Origin: Sordaria brevicollis
Taxonomy: Eukaryota; Ascomycota; Sordariomycetes; Sordariales; Sordariaceae
Assembly: GCA_033439795.1 (NCBI GenBank)
Contig: JAUTDP010000010.1
Span: forward strand, 2,976,001 to 3,040,000
Reading direction: 5' to 3'
DNA: 64,000 bases
The position numbers were made by a program, and so were the translations under genes. The notes beneath the pieces are model-generated. The model was given only the letters and a program-made list of their open reading frames with translations, was not told the origin of the DNA and made no database searches. Below, in pieces: positions 21,191 through 34,616 of this stretch (position 1 is its first letter; the number at the start of each line of letters is the position of its first letter).

Positions 21191-23019
21191 TTATAAAATT
21201 TAAATATTAAATCCGATAGCGTAATAAATATAAACGGATTTCGCAAAACGTATTCGCTATAATTTAATTTAATAAATCTTTTAATTATATATTAGCGGGA
21301 ATAAAAAGTTCGATTAACAACTCCATATTAATATTTTAAATTTTCATACGTTCATTTCGTATATTGCGGGGTTAATATTACTTCGCGGATTCTAAATTTT
21401 CGATAAAATGTAATCTAATTTTACCCTTTATAAATATTAAATATTATTTATAAGATTGGAAAATAGGCGGGAAGAAACTAAAGATTAGGAAGGAGTTATA
21501 TAATTTACGTTATACCCATTTACAATTTATTATAGAATATATTTTTAATTATATTAAAAGGATATAGAAAATTATAAGGGAAATAAAATTCGAATATAAT
21601 ATAAAACGTTAGAAGGATATTATATATATTATAATTAGCCTTTATAATTTTTTTTTATTTATTAAACCGAAGAGTAATAATAAAGAGGACGATAATAATA
21701 GGGAGGAGGCGACCTTCAATTTTATTCGCGAACGCGCTAACCGTATTATTAATAAAAATAATTTTTATCGCGTATAATATATTACTACGCATTTTTATTA
21801 GGATAATTAACGCCGATAATTTTATAATAATAGGGTTATTAATAAAAGGGATAATAACGATAATAATAATAATAATAATAATAATAGAGATAATAGGGAT
21901 AGGGATTAAGGAGAGGGTAATAATAATAAGGGTAATAATATAGAGTAGAGGGTAGTATAATAAAAGGTGGGGGAGGGAAGGGAGTAATTTGCAATAAATT
22001 TGAAATTTTTAGTTTAATAATTTATATTAAACTCGAAAATATTCGATTTTATTTATATAATAATATTTATTTATATAATATCGATTTATTTATTTTATTT
22101 AATTTATTTAGTTAATCTATTTTATCTATTTTTTTTTATATAGAATTATATAATAACGATTTATTTAAAAAAAAAAAAATATATATATTTTTAACCCTTT
22201 ATTTTAATCGTCCTCCTCTCCCTTCTACCTTTATAAATATAATTATTTTACCTTATTATTATAATTATTATATTTTACCGCCTTTATTAACCTTTTCTTT
22301 AAATAATTTATTACGGTTATTATTTCTTTTATAATAAATTTATTCGCGAACTTCGTATTAATATCTTCGATAGCCTTCTAAAAGTCTATAATACCCGGCA
22401 AATTTACGAGAATAGCCGTTACCGTTATTATTAAATCCCTAAATTTAATTATAATATTCGAAATATTAACGGTTCATAAGGTTCGCTTTGCCTTTATAAA
22501 TATTAATTCTTCGTAATTTTTAAAAAAGGTACGATTAAAATTAGTTTCGCGGTTATACTTTTATATTTAGGTTTTACGCAGGGTAGAATTACTATTATTA
22601 TTTACCAATATTATTATTTACCAACGAAGCGCATTTATCTTTTTAATTTTTTAAACCTTTATTAACCTATATAGTCTAAAATTTAAAATCCTTATCCCCG
22701 CTATTCTCCTTTATTTTTAAAATATTATACCCGGAGGCTTTTTTTCTCCAAAAGATATTTTTATATACGTCCTTATTATTTAGCGGGGTAGTATATAATT
22801 AATTATAATTTTTAATCTTTATATTCCAGCGGGATAAAAATTTATATTATATTTCTTCTAAAATTTAGGGTAAATTAATTAATTATTTATATTATATATT
22901 AAAAGTTTCGAAAATAATTTTCTAAATATAATATTTACCGCGCTTACCTTTATATTTATTCTTAATAGTTTTAATAATTTAAAAATTTTTAAACTCTAAC
23001 TATTCGTTACAGTAAAGGG
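21191..23019. repeat. Degenerate AT-rich sequence between solo LTR and gypsy element
   Basis: RIP-type composition throughout, with AATAAT microsatellite-like runs near 21,860-21,890. Some plus-strand stretches (about 21,430-21,680) read like a protein frame interrupted by stops where Gln or Arg codons could have been, suggesting an older transposon. I cannot assign a family. Confidence 0.5.
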
Positions 23020-23024
23020 ATAAT

Positions 23025-23267
23025 TGTCAAATGGCACAAGCTCACAACGTAAAGTCCTTAATGGATTGGATGATTATGGAATACGATAATTGATTCCGGA
23101 GAGAAATCGAATCGAGGCTCGACCTCTCGGCTATCTATTTATATATAAGAGTCAATTCGGGTCGTCCCTAACCCGACTCTTACGATACCTAAAAGAAAAG
23201 GTAAGTCTACGACCGATTTAATATCGAATCGTAACTCGTCCCGATTTATTCCCTCCTTCCCTTTATA
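23025..23267 (-). repeat. 3' LTR of the gypsy relic
   Basis: It is 243 bp, with TGTCAAATGG at the plus-strand left edge and CCCTTTATA at the right (CCCTTCACA before RIP). It is the 3' LTR because coding runs on the minus strand. Many C-to-T and G-to-A differences from the solo LTR show RIP. Confidence 0.88.
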
Positions 23268-23280
23268 ATTACCCCCTATA
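23268..23280 (-). other. Candidate polypurine tract
   Basis: On the minus strand this reads TATAGGGGGTAAT and abuts the 3' LTR, the required position for plus-strand primer synthesis in LTR elements. It supports minus-strand orientation. RIP may have altered flanking bases. Confidence 0.55.
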
Positions 23281-26200
23281 TTAATTTACTACCGTCCTAA
23301 TAATTCGTTTAAGTATATACCCTCATTGCCTACTTACCCAAATTCCGAGTCTTATATTATTTATCCTTTATAGGCCGATTCAATCATCTACTTCCTCAAT
23401 ACCGTACCCAATAACCTAAACGACGATCTCGTTAATATTATTGTATATATCGTTTCTATAAACCTCGAATTCCTAATTAGCGAACGGGCTATTAGTAATA
23501 TATACGAATACTTTATTATCGCGATTATAAACGTCGCGGATATCCTATTTATTATTATTAATATTTTAAACCTAAAGGCGGTTATCGACTATAATTATTT
23601 TAAAATTAACTTAAATATAGATTAAATTAGCGTAGGAATATTATTTAACTAAATTATACGGTCTTCTAAAGGTATAATCCTTCGCTATATTTTAAATAAT
23701 TTAGTAATATTTATCGGCCTACTTATAATTACTAAAACGTAAATAATTTATTAATATTAATTTAAACGCCTATTCCTACTTTTCAACGCCGTCCTTAAAA
23801 TAATTAATTTCCTCTTACTAACTCTTATTTTACTCTTCGAAGTATTTAATCCGCTTAATTAATTTATCGAACGCTTCTTAATCGTAGCTCGGGGTCGTAT
23901 CTATAATTAACTTAAATAGGAATTAAATTCCAATACGACCGCAATCGAAAAGGATATATTATAAGGTCGAAATAACTCGGCTAATTATAATTATATCGGA
24001 AAGCTTTCTTACAACCAGAGTAATACCTATATTAGAAGCCTTCCTACTACGAGTAAAATAGTTATTAAAATCGATTATATCTATATTTAAATTTTAATTT
24101 AATTTAAAATTCGGCGACGAATTCACTTCGGAAGACGAATTTATAATTAAAGAAAATTCGAATTACTTAAAGGTTTTAAAGTTAAGATCGGAAATAGATT
24201 ATTTCTTTTTAATTATATAATCGGCGGTAAAAATTTTAGCGAAACCGGTCAATTTAATTAGAATATCTTAAATAAATATAATAATTCGAATCGGAGGGGT
24301 AGTAAAATCTTTAAATTCGATATATCCGGTAGCATTAAAAATATTAGGGATTTTAATTCCTAATATCGTTAAAATATTTAAAAAAATAATTTTACTAATT
24401 TAAGGAATTAAATTAAACTTAATTATATTAATAGGTTTATTAATAATACTATTAGGTAATGAATTACCGAAGACGATATTATATAAAATAGTGGGCTATT
24501 TAATTAAAGCGATCTATAATTTATTATTTAAAGGTAGGCTTAATTTCTCGAACGCGTTAATCTAAAATTATTTAACGGGGGTTAATCCCTCTATAATAAA
24601 CGTTAATTCTTTAAATTTAATATAATATATATTAATTTAAACTCTTTTAAATTCGGCCTCCGAATCGGTACCGGAAATAACTTCATCGAATTCGGCCGGG
24701 GCTATATTCTTTTCTATCCAATCCTTAAATTTATCGACGTTCTCTTTATAAGCGTTCTATCTAATTTAAAACTTAAAATTTTAACGGGTAAAATACTTCT
24801 ATATAATAGCGAAAACCTTATTATTTATATCCTTTTTAATAATAATATCAGTATTAAAATTAACGTCGAATTAATATATTTGGACGTATTTTTTTAAAAC
24901 GAAATTTAAAAGAGGTTTAATATATTATTTATAATTTTTAGATATTTTAACGTCTTATTCGTATTAAATTAATTTAAAGTTTACTTTATACCAATATATA
25001 TAGAAAAGTATTTTATAAACCTCTATACCGGTTTTTTTATTCTATTTATCCTATTCGCGGAAGGACTTAAATAATTTTATAATTTAATACGCTACGGCTA
25101 TTACGACTTAAATAGCGATATCCGATTTATAGAGTAAATCTCCTATAATTTCTATAAGGCAAACTCCATCCTTAATCGTGCCTAAAAACCTAATAATTTC
25201 CTTATAGTATTTTATCTACGAAATTTAAGAATTATTAATTACGTAAATAATTAAAATTACTTCGGTTCATTTTCTATCGTTATTATAAAAGTTACGAAAA
25301 ATTTTATTCTAATTAAATTATAGGCGTTTAAAGACGTTCGAATCTTAATTCGGCTTACTTAAAATATAATTAACCTAGCCTAAAACGCATTAACCTTTTT
25401 AATTCTATACTTCGTAAATCGCTTTTATAATATTGGAAATAAGAAAGTTAGAAATAATAAAATTATTATTATACGTATAGGCGGTAAAGCGGTGTAAACG
25501 CACCGGTTTACTTTAATTCGGTATAATTAAATCGTTTATAATAATTATTATAATAATTAATTTTGGATTATAAATTTATTTTAATTATAATTTGGTTAAA
25601 ATGTTTAAAAATAGGAAGAAATTTAGCCGAAAATTGATTTATACGTATTAAATATTATAAAGCGGGTCGTATCGTAATTTATATATAATAAATAATTAAT
25701 ACCTAATTACTTTATCGGTTTAAAACGAATTGGGTTTAGGGAGGGAAAGTACGTTTAATTTCCTTTTTAGGTAATATATTACTTAAATATTGTAAATTAA
25801 TATAGCTAAATCCGGTTCCTCGAATTTTTTTAATTCGTTAAGTTAAATAGGGAACCGCATTTTGTATTCTTTAATTAATTGCTAATTATTTTCTATAAAG
25901 CCTTTTTTTCTAATTATATTATAAGGCTCTTAAATATTCGATTCGTAATTATAGCCTTTCTATTTTATTTTATAATTAATACGTAGTCCGTTCTTTATCT
26001 AAATTATTCGCCGTTTTAATAATCGTTCTACTTCGTAAAAGTAAAATTAATTATTGTCTCTTTCAATAAATATGCGATCCGGCTTATCGTTCTTTTTTCT
26101 ACCGAATAAATTTTCGCTTTTAAAGTATTTACGAAAATATATTAAGGAAATTATTTTATAAATCCTCTACGTTTTCGATATATCGAATTTGTAAATTAAA

Positions 26201-26859
26201 TCGTTAATTTTATATATTATTTTAAAAGGGCCGATTCGTTATTAACCGAATTTTTGTAAAAATTCGCTTACGGGGTTATACCCTTTATAAAGCTAGATTA
26301 TTACTTTATTTCCGACTTTAAAGGATAAAGGCCGGTATAATTTATTATATAGGAATTTATATTTTATAATAGTCTAATTTAAAGCGTTATTAACTTCTTA
26401 ATTATATAATTTTCGTATCGTTTTAAAATTATAATCTTCTAAATTTTATAATTTAATAAGGTTTAAAATAATATTAGGCTTAAAACCGAATATTAATTCG
26501 TTCGGGATTAAATTTAATAGGGTAAATAAGGAATTATTTATATTATATTAAAACGCTAATAAAATATTAGGCTAAAATATATTAAAATTTTTAATAATAT
26601 AGTATTTAATAGCGAATTCTATTTCTTAATTTCTCTTTTCGTTTTTTCTATTAATTTAGGAGTATTATACCGTAATATATATTAATTTATAACTTAATTT
26701 ATTAAATATAATTTTTTAAATTTCGGATAAGAATTTTAAATTTTAATTATTAATTATTACGTAGAATAGGCCCTAATTGTAAAATAGTAATATCGTTACG
26801 AATTTCTTTATTTAATCTTTTATTAAATAAATTATCTTCTTTAAAATTAGGATAACTTT

Positions 26860-26990
26860 TTTATTAAAAGCGTAAACGATTATTATAAATAAATCGAAAT
26901 TTTTTCTTCCTTATATTATCGACGTATAAAGTTATTTAAATAAATTTATTATAAAATTAATATAAATTATATAGTATAGAATTAATTTAA
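26860..26990 (-). pseudogene. Integrase-core remnant
   Basis: Translating the minus strand gives ISIDFIINL, then after a gap with stops NFDLFIIIVYAFNKK. This parallels the gypsy integrase pattern (xSMDFIxxLP ... YDxILVVVDRFTK). Stops occupy positions where Lys or Gln codons are usual. It lies about 1.4 kb downstream of the RT core in the coding direction, the right spacing for a gypsy pol. Confidence 0.6.
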
Positions 26991-28329
26991 AGATTACGGG
27001 CTAAAATTAACCGGGAATCGCTTTACAATTTATTTTTAATTCGTTATATTTAGGGTAATAGGAAATATACGTTTTAAATTAGCGTAATAATTATAGGATT
27101 AATAAACCCTTTAATTCTTTCGCTATTTAAGACGGGCCGAAGTAATATTTATCGTTATAAATTACTTTAAAAATCGATTTAAAATAATTATACGGTATAT
27201 ATAATCGAATTGCGCTATTATACGCCTTATAATATAATAAACTATCCTTAAAAAATTAATATTTAAAATATTAATTTTTAGGGAAATTATAGCGCGCGCT
27301 TTTTTCGGTATAGAATTTTAGTTTTTCTATAACCCGGGAGTAATAAACGTCTTTTATATAACTTTTAATAAAATCCGCTTTAATTTCGTCCGTTATTTAA
27401 ATATAAATTAAATATATAGAATTTTTCTATATATTATCCAATTCGCTAACCTCTAAATTAGGGTAGGGTACTTTAAATAATAGCCGGGATAAAATATTTA
27501 GGATTACGTTAATTTTATTAAGGATATATTATATATCGAAATTGAATTAGGATAAATAAATTAAAATTATAATTAATTTCGGATTGAATTTAATTAGGTT
27601 TATTATTTTTAAAATAATTTAGTAGACGATATTAACGATTATTTTATAATTAATAAAAACGATTATTAATTTATAATATAATTAAATAATTTACTTTATT
27701 ATTCTATAAATTTATACGAAATAGGCGACTTCGAATTCTATAGGCCAATACCGCTTTTTAACGTTCGAAAGCTATTTATTATAAAATATAATCGGTTCGA
27801 TATCCGTAATAAAGAAAAATTTACCGTTTTAAAAATTATTTTTTAAATAAAAAATAACTAAATTGAAATTAAATTCGAATAATACGTTAATTTTATAAAA
27901 CGTTTAATAGTTTAAATAATAATAAAAAAGGATTTACTCTTTATAAAATTAGCTTTATAAAATTTTAAAGGTTTCTTTCTCCTATTAAGTAAATTTAAAA
28001 ATAACCGTCTTTGTAAATTTCTAGCGGACGGGTTAGTTTTTATTCTTTAATATCCTCTTTTCTATTTTAATTTACGCTATAAATATAATTTTACAGTCTT
28101 TAAACGGTCCTACCTTCTAAGCAAATTAAAGTACGAACTTTTTAAAAAAATTACCGATACCGATATAGCGTTTAAAGCTAACTAAATCGGTAAGCATTTT
28201 AATATTCCGGATTGCGGTAATTTAATTTTCAATTATCGCTAGGCCGAATATTAATATTTTATAACTTAAAAGACGAATTAATAAATAAGCTACGAATAAT
28301 TTTTTTATTATAATATTTAAATTAATTTT

Positions 28330-28590
28330 TTTAAATAATTTTAAGATTATTTTAATATAAACGAAGTATTCTTCGGCTATATCGCTAAAAATGATAATAT
28401 CGTCGATATAAATTACCGTAAAAATTTAATAAGGGTAGAGTCGCTTATTTATAAATTTCTAAATATAAAATAGTAAATTTTTATAATTTATTAAAATAAT
28501 ATTTAACCTTTCTAAATTTCTAGGGCTAATTAGGATTATTTTATTATAATAATAGGGATAAACGGGGAATTAATAAAAAAAGGCTAAATT
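28330..28590 (-). pseudogene. Reverse-transcriptase core remnant
   Basis: The minus strand reads, in one frame with stops, FFY*FPV, ISPRNLERLN, NYKNLLFYI*KF and then VIYIDDIIIFSDIAEE. This matches the fungal gypsy RT pattern ending in YxDD(I/V) followed by FS and EEH-like sequence. The YIDDI box lies at 28,396-28,410. Two stops (in FFY*FPV and YI*KF) sit at Gln positions, as expected for C-to-T change of CAA or CAG. Confidence 0.8.
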
Positions 28591-29439
28591 ATCGAAAATA
28601 TTAATAAAACGCTTACTTTATATACGGGCGATAATAGAATTTTAAATTAGTAAAGGGTAGGAATCGTTAATAATAACCTTATTAATAAGCCGTTAATCGA
28701 TAACGACCTTCGTTTTATATTTATTATTTACCGTCTTCTAAATTATAAAATAAGGGTATCCGAAAGGGGTAGAACGTTTTATTTATTTTAATTTTCTATT
28801 TTTATATATTTTATTAAGTATTTCGTTTAAAATTTCTATATCCTTTAAATTAAATTAATATAAGCGAAATATAACCTTCTTATAATATTAGCCGTCGATT
28901 AAATCGATATATAATATTTCGTTTTTATTAATAATAATAGTACCGGTACCGTTATAAACGTTATATTTATTAATTATTACCTTAATTTTTTCGATAAAAA
29001 CCGGGTCCTTTATATAAATTATAACGCTAAAATTAAATTTAATTTCGGGAATATTCTCGATTTTACCGATTCTTAAGGATAGAATCCTAATTTAAATTTA
29101 CTTTATTAAGTAGAGCAAATCGTCTTCTATTAAAAGTTTATCTTCGGGAATTAATTTAATAATTTCCTTTACTACCCTATTAATTTTTAAATTTAATATA
29201 AAGGTTATTCTTTCCAATTCTTTTATATAATTAAACTCCTCTCCGACTTCCTTATTTACGACGGTTAATATAACCTAAGCCTAATTGAAAGAAATCGATT
29301 TATACCTATCGAAATCGATATCCTAAATCGTTTTAAATTATTAATTTCTATAAAATTATATCGGGGTTAGGTTCGGGTTTACTATTAAAATAAACTTAAT
29401 TATACTTACGTCGAGGATATAATTATAAATATACTTATT

Positions 29440-29703
29440 CTAAAATACGAATATAAAATCCTTTAATATATTAATTAATATAATAGTATTAAAATAAACG
29501 TAATCTACGGATATTCGTATTTCGTAATATAACGGAATTATTATATTATAATTAATTATAACCTTATAAGTAATTAACTTTATTCTACTATAAGTTTTAA
29601 TAATTATACCGTAATACGAATCGACCTTTATTATATTAGATTTAAAATCGATTAAAACCGCGTTCGGGACAATCCAAAACGTACCGAATAAGAATTTAAC
29701 CAA
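29440..29703 (-). pseudogene. Possible protease / upstream pol remnant
   Basis: An 87-codon open stretch reads AVLIDFKSN near its start, which could be a RIP-altered retropepsin motif (D-S/T-G). Its place upstream of the RT core fits the gag-PR-RT-IN order. Sequence support is weak. Confidence 0.3.
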
Positions 29704-32700
29704 GAATTTATTAATAACCTAAATTTTAATACGGAATTTAATTCGAATTATTTTACCGTCTATTATTCTTATTATAAATAAATCGAAATTTATTTACTAT
29801 TTTAAAATTATATTACCTTTTATAATATCGAAATTCTTTTCGACTAAATTATCGAATTCGACGTTAACGCTTTTTTAAAGGAAATTTCGGTCGATAAAAA
29901 TATTAAAATAGTTTATATCGATATAAATTATATATTTGGGGCCGAATTCGGCAAATTGGACTATAATTTAAAGGAAAATATATAATACTCCTTCGATTTT
30001 AAAAGGTATCGGCTTAGCGTTAATTATAGGGAGGTTAAGGCCGATTAATTTAAGGTTTACTATTATTATAGTAGCGGCGTTCGGCTAAATAAGTTATAAT
30101 TTTAATTTAAAACTATAATAATCGCTATTTAGGGCGTATTAAAATATATAACGACGAATCTTAAATCGCTAACGGTATTTTTTATATATAATTCGTTTTA
30201 AATTATTAGGAAGTACGAAATAAATTAAAGATTAATTATATTTATTAATTATATAATAAAACGCGGACGTAGCGCCGGCGTTAGTAAATATAAAGGCTTC
30301 CTCTTCGTTAAAATTAAAATAATAATTATATTCTTTAAAATTTTAAATACGAAGTTAACGGATTTCCTTATCGGATTCGTTACTTATATTAATAATAATT
30401 TCGCGCTCTTTATCGGCTAAGAAAATACCGTCGGAACGGCGTACACCGGACTTAATTTAATAGCGGTATAGGTATTTATATAAGCGGTAAATTTAGAATA
30501 ATTTTTTATTCCCTTCTTTTTAAAATTTACCTTTATTATAGGCTTTTTAACGGTCGGATTCGTTAGCAAAATCCTATTTCTATTTACCCTAACGATTAAA
30601 ACGGCGGCCTAAATTATAGGGCGGGTAATTTAAGCCGCGGCTATATATAATAGTATTTATAAGAATTAGGGTAGCTTATTAATAATTTAATTCGGCTATA
30701 ACGTAATAAGAATTATTAATAAATAAATATTAAGTTTTAAAGGCGGGTAAAATTAAGTGAATATTTTCGAGTAAGGTAAATTTTCCTTTTAATTCGGCTT
30801 TTATAAAACGAATATTAAAATCGGTATTATAACCGCTAAAATTATTAATTAAATTAAATCGATAAATTTCGGCTTTTTATTTAATGTATTTAATAAAATT
30901 ATCGGTTAATATATTATAAAATAATTCCTAAATTAATTAACGTAAATTAGGGTAAATAGCGAATTAAATACGGGAATTAATATTAAAGGTATTATTATTT
31001 TTAAATTTACGGCTCTAATGTAGGATTTAGAAAATTGTAATATAGATTGGCTTATTAATAATATAATTTTCGTACGAATATTTAATAAAATCGAATTTAA
31101 TTAGGATTTAATTTTTCGTTGGTTTAAAACGGGCGATTAAAGTAGCCTTCTAAATATTTAAATCGACTTTATAAATTGCTCGCTACTAAGGATTTAATTA
31201 AATTATTTACTAAATTTTAGCTACTTTATAAAATAATTTATTAAAATTAAAGCGCAAATATTTAATACGGGCCGGGGTTATAGCGTTCGTTATAATAGAT
31301 TCGAAGAATAAATAGACCAATTTATAATAAATATCCCCTTTATACGTATAATATTTATAATTTTAATATTCAAACTTAAATATATTGGGGTAGAAAAACC
31401 CGGCCTATTTAGCTTTCTATCCTTAGAAATTTCTGTTAGGACTATTATAATTAAAAACGTTATTAAAATTAGCGGCGAATTTAATAGCGATTTAATTTAG
31501 GGCTTAAACGTTATTATTAATAATCGCTATTATTATAATTTAAATTATAATAATAAATTCGGTTCTACCGAATTAATTTTACTAATTTCCGTTTTAATTT
31601 TAACCGGTGGATTAATTTTAAAATTAATCTTCCCCTTAATTTTAGCCTTAAACCTAGTTGTATTTTTAAAATTGGGAACTACTATTATTTTAATTGTAAG
31701 GGTTTATTTAAAACGTAAAGTTAAAAAATCCTATTTTAAGGTCGAAACCCGAATTAGGTTATTCTATATTTCGTTTAAATATAATTTAAATGGTATTAAT
31801 TAAAGGTTTTATAAATTTAGGGATCTAACTAATTACTTTCGATAAAAAAATTATTAGGCCTAATAATAGTTTTTAAAATATTTAAAACCGTAATTAATTT
31901 AATTTAATTAAAACGCTTAATAGGTTTTAAATTAATTATTAATAATTATTATAGGAAATCTCTAACGTTATATCCGGTAAATAATTACTAAGAGAATATA
32001 TCGAATTAATTAAAAAAAGAAAAAGATTTCGAAAAGGGTTATAAAATCGGGATAGAATTTTTTCCCTTCTCTTATCGGTTTAATAAAGTAAGGACGGGGT
32101 AAAAGTAATTTTATATTAATTTTTCGTTTTTTCCTCTAAACCCTTTACTATATTAATTCTTTTTTTACCTTTACTTTTCGATTTATTAGGCTCTATTTTA
32201 TAAAATTTAAATTAAAAACGAAAATTATTTTAAGGGAAGAATAGCCCTATAACGGATCGGTCTTAATACTGAGTAGTGTCCTCGTCGTCTATAATTAATT
32301 CTATAATTATTCGAAAATTTAAATTAGTATTTTCCGTCGATTTATTTCTAAAATTACTTTCCTAATAGAATTTTTCGGCTAAGTTTAGGCCGAACGAATT
32401 AGCGGCTTAATTTTTTTAAAATAAAAGAGAATTTAACGGTCGGGGTTTTCGCTATATATAATTATTAATTTAAATCGGTAAAGGAAGGGATAGGGTATCG
32501 ATTTATATAGGAAATAAGTTACTTTAAATTAGCTACGGTCTATAATAAGCTTTAAAGTCTTTTATATAATTCTAAAAATCTTTTATTAATATAAAAAATT
32601 AAATAAGTACCCCCTACGGATTTAGATTAGGTTATACTATAATTAGTATCTTAGGGGCGTTTAAAAATTCTTTATTATTTATATTAATTTGAAGTAAAGT

Positions 32701-34113
32701 ATATATTAATAATAATTATAATGTATAAGAAGGCTCCCGAAATAAATATATTAAGGATTAAATTTCTTATATTATCGTTTAATATATTTCGTTTTAATAT
32801 TTAATTTGCAATTTAAAAGAGCCGGGTAATTACGGATATAAAATATCCTTTAACCCGGGGGTTATATTAAAAACGAATTTAAATTCAATATATTAATATT
32901 TTTTTACTTTAGGGCGGATTTTAATATTTAAAATACTAACGGCGGTAGTAATTTGGCTATACTTCTCTAGTTCGGGCCGGGCTTTAAATTCAGGTTTAAT
33001 ATTAATTCTATAATTAATTATAATAGAATAACGTCGAATTTTTATAGGAAACGAAATTAAATACCTTTTTAATTTGGGTCGGGCGTTAATTTAAGAGCTA
33101 ATATCGGTAAAAAGACGACGATTTCCTATAGGAAATGAAGTTTAATACTTCTTTAATTCGGTTTGGGCTTTAATTTAATAATTAACGTTAGTAAAAGAAC
33201 GTTAAATTCCTAAGGGAAACGAAATTCGATATTTCTTTAATTAAATTTTAATTATTTATAGTAAATTAAATACAAATTTATCGCTTAAAGCGGTATAGGG
33301 GTCGTTTTTATTAATTTTTAAACCGGCATTTATTTCGCTTTTAAAAACGGAGACGTTTACTTTATTTAAAGAAAGTAATAGGTTATAAGAATAATATAAA
33401 CCGGAGTTTAATATAAATAAATATTATAAACCTATAATAATTATGTATTTTGTATATAATATTTAATTTTATACGTATTTAGGGTCCGAAACGTCGTAAT
33501 AAAAGAAAATAAAGTAATTACTAAATTTATAATTAAATTCTATCCTATTATTATTATTTTAAAAAAATAAATCGTTTTAATTATCGAATTAATTAAAAGA
33601 ATTTTAAATATTAGGCGTAAATAAAACGAATTATTTAACCTATAGAAATATAATAAGGGATTAATTATTTTCGGTAAATTTAACGGCTTATTTAAAAAGG
33701 CTTTTAAGGATATAATAATCTAAACCCTAATAAATTAAATATAGGGGTAATACCGTTAACCGTTTCGTAGTTCGAATTAATATTAATAATATTAATTTAA
33801 TATTTGAAAATTACGGTAAGGAATTAATAACTACTTTAAATCGTCTTTTTAAACCGTTTAACGCGATTCGGTACTATAGCGTTACCGGATTCGCGTAAAC
33901 GAAGTCCAATACGTACCGAAGGTCCCGTTGGATTGTAAAGTTTTTAGGGTCGAATATAGGTATTAATAATTAATAAAATAGGATGAAAAATAATAACGAT
34001 GCGAAGCGGGGCTAAGCCGAGGCGTTAAGAAATTCCTCGGATTAAGTATCCGCTACGAAATTTTTAAAAGAAAGGAAGAATATTAATAGCCGAAGCTATT
34101 ATTAGGTATTATT

Positions 34114-34356
34114 TATTAAATAGTATAAATTTACAACGTAAAGTCCTTAATAGATTAAATAATTATAGAATATAATAATTAATTCCGGAGAGAGATCGAA
34201 TCGAGGCTCGACCTTTCGGCTATTTATTTATATATAGGAATTAATTCGGGTCGTCCCTAACCCGACTCTTACGATACTTAAAGGAGAAGGTGAATCTACG
34301 ACCGATTTGATATCGAATCGTGGCTCGTTCCGACTTGTTCCCTCCTTCCCTTTATA
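34114..34356 (-). repeat. Extra tandem LTR copy in the gypsy relic
   Basis: A 243-bp copy in the same orientation as the outer LTRs, beginning TATTAAATAG (TGTTAGATAG in its neighbour). It is separated from the outer 5' LTR by only 12 bp. The 12 bp to its left (34,102-34,113) match the spacer at 34,357-34,368 apart from RIP-type changes and one base. The duplicated unit is therefore LTR plus 12 bp. Confidence 0.85.
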
Positions 34357-34368
34357 ATGGGCACTATT

Positions 34369-34611
34369 TGTTAGATAGCACAAGCTTATAACGTAAAGTC
34401 CTTAATAGATTGGATAATTATGGAATACGATAATTGATTCCGGAGAGAGATCGAATCGAGGCTCGACCTCTCGGCTATCTATTTATGTATGGGAGTTAAT
34501 TCGGGTCGTCCCTGACCCGACTCTTACGATACCTGAAGGAGAAGGTGAGTCCACGACCGACTTAATGTCGAGTCGTAGCTCGTCCCGACCTATTCCCTCC
34601 TTCCCTTCACA
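34369..34611 (-). repeat. Outer 5' LTR of the gypsy relic
   Basis: It is 243 bp, TGTTAGATAG to CCCTTCACA on the plus strand, followed by target duplication ATAAT. It is better preserved than the inner tandem copy, with more C and G retained. Confidence 0.88.
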
Positions 34612-34616
34612 ATAAT

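Larger units (their letters stand above)
23025..34611 (-). mobile_element. Decayed Ty3/gypsy LTR retrotransposon (RIP-mutated), 11.6 kb
   Basis: Bounded by direct 243-bp LTRs at 23,025-23,267 and 34,369-34,611, with 5-bp target duplications ATAAT at 23,020-23,024 and 34,612-34,616. Coding is on the minus strand. A reverse-transcriptase core with YIDDI is at 28,396-28,410, and an integrase-core remnant lies downstream of it near 26,860-26,990. The order RT then IN identifies Ty3/gypsy rather than copia. A purine tract (TATAGGGGGTAAT on the minus strand) directly precedes the 3' LTR. Many stops fall where Gln is expected, as RIP would produce. The element is longer than the usual 5-8 kb, so it may hold a nested insertion or a long leader (31.5-34.1 kb). 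Inactive. Confidence 0.88.
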
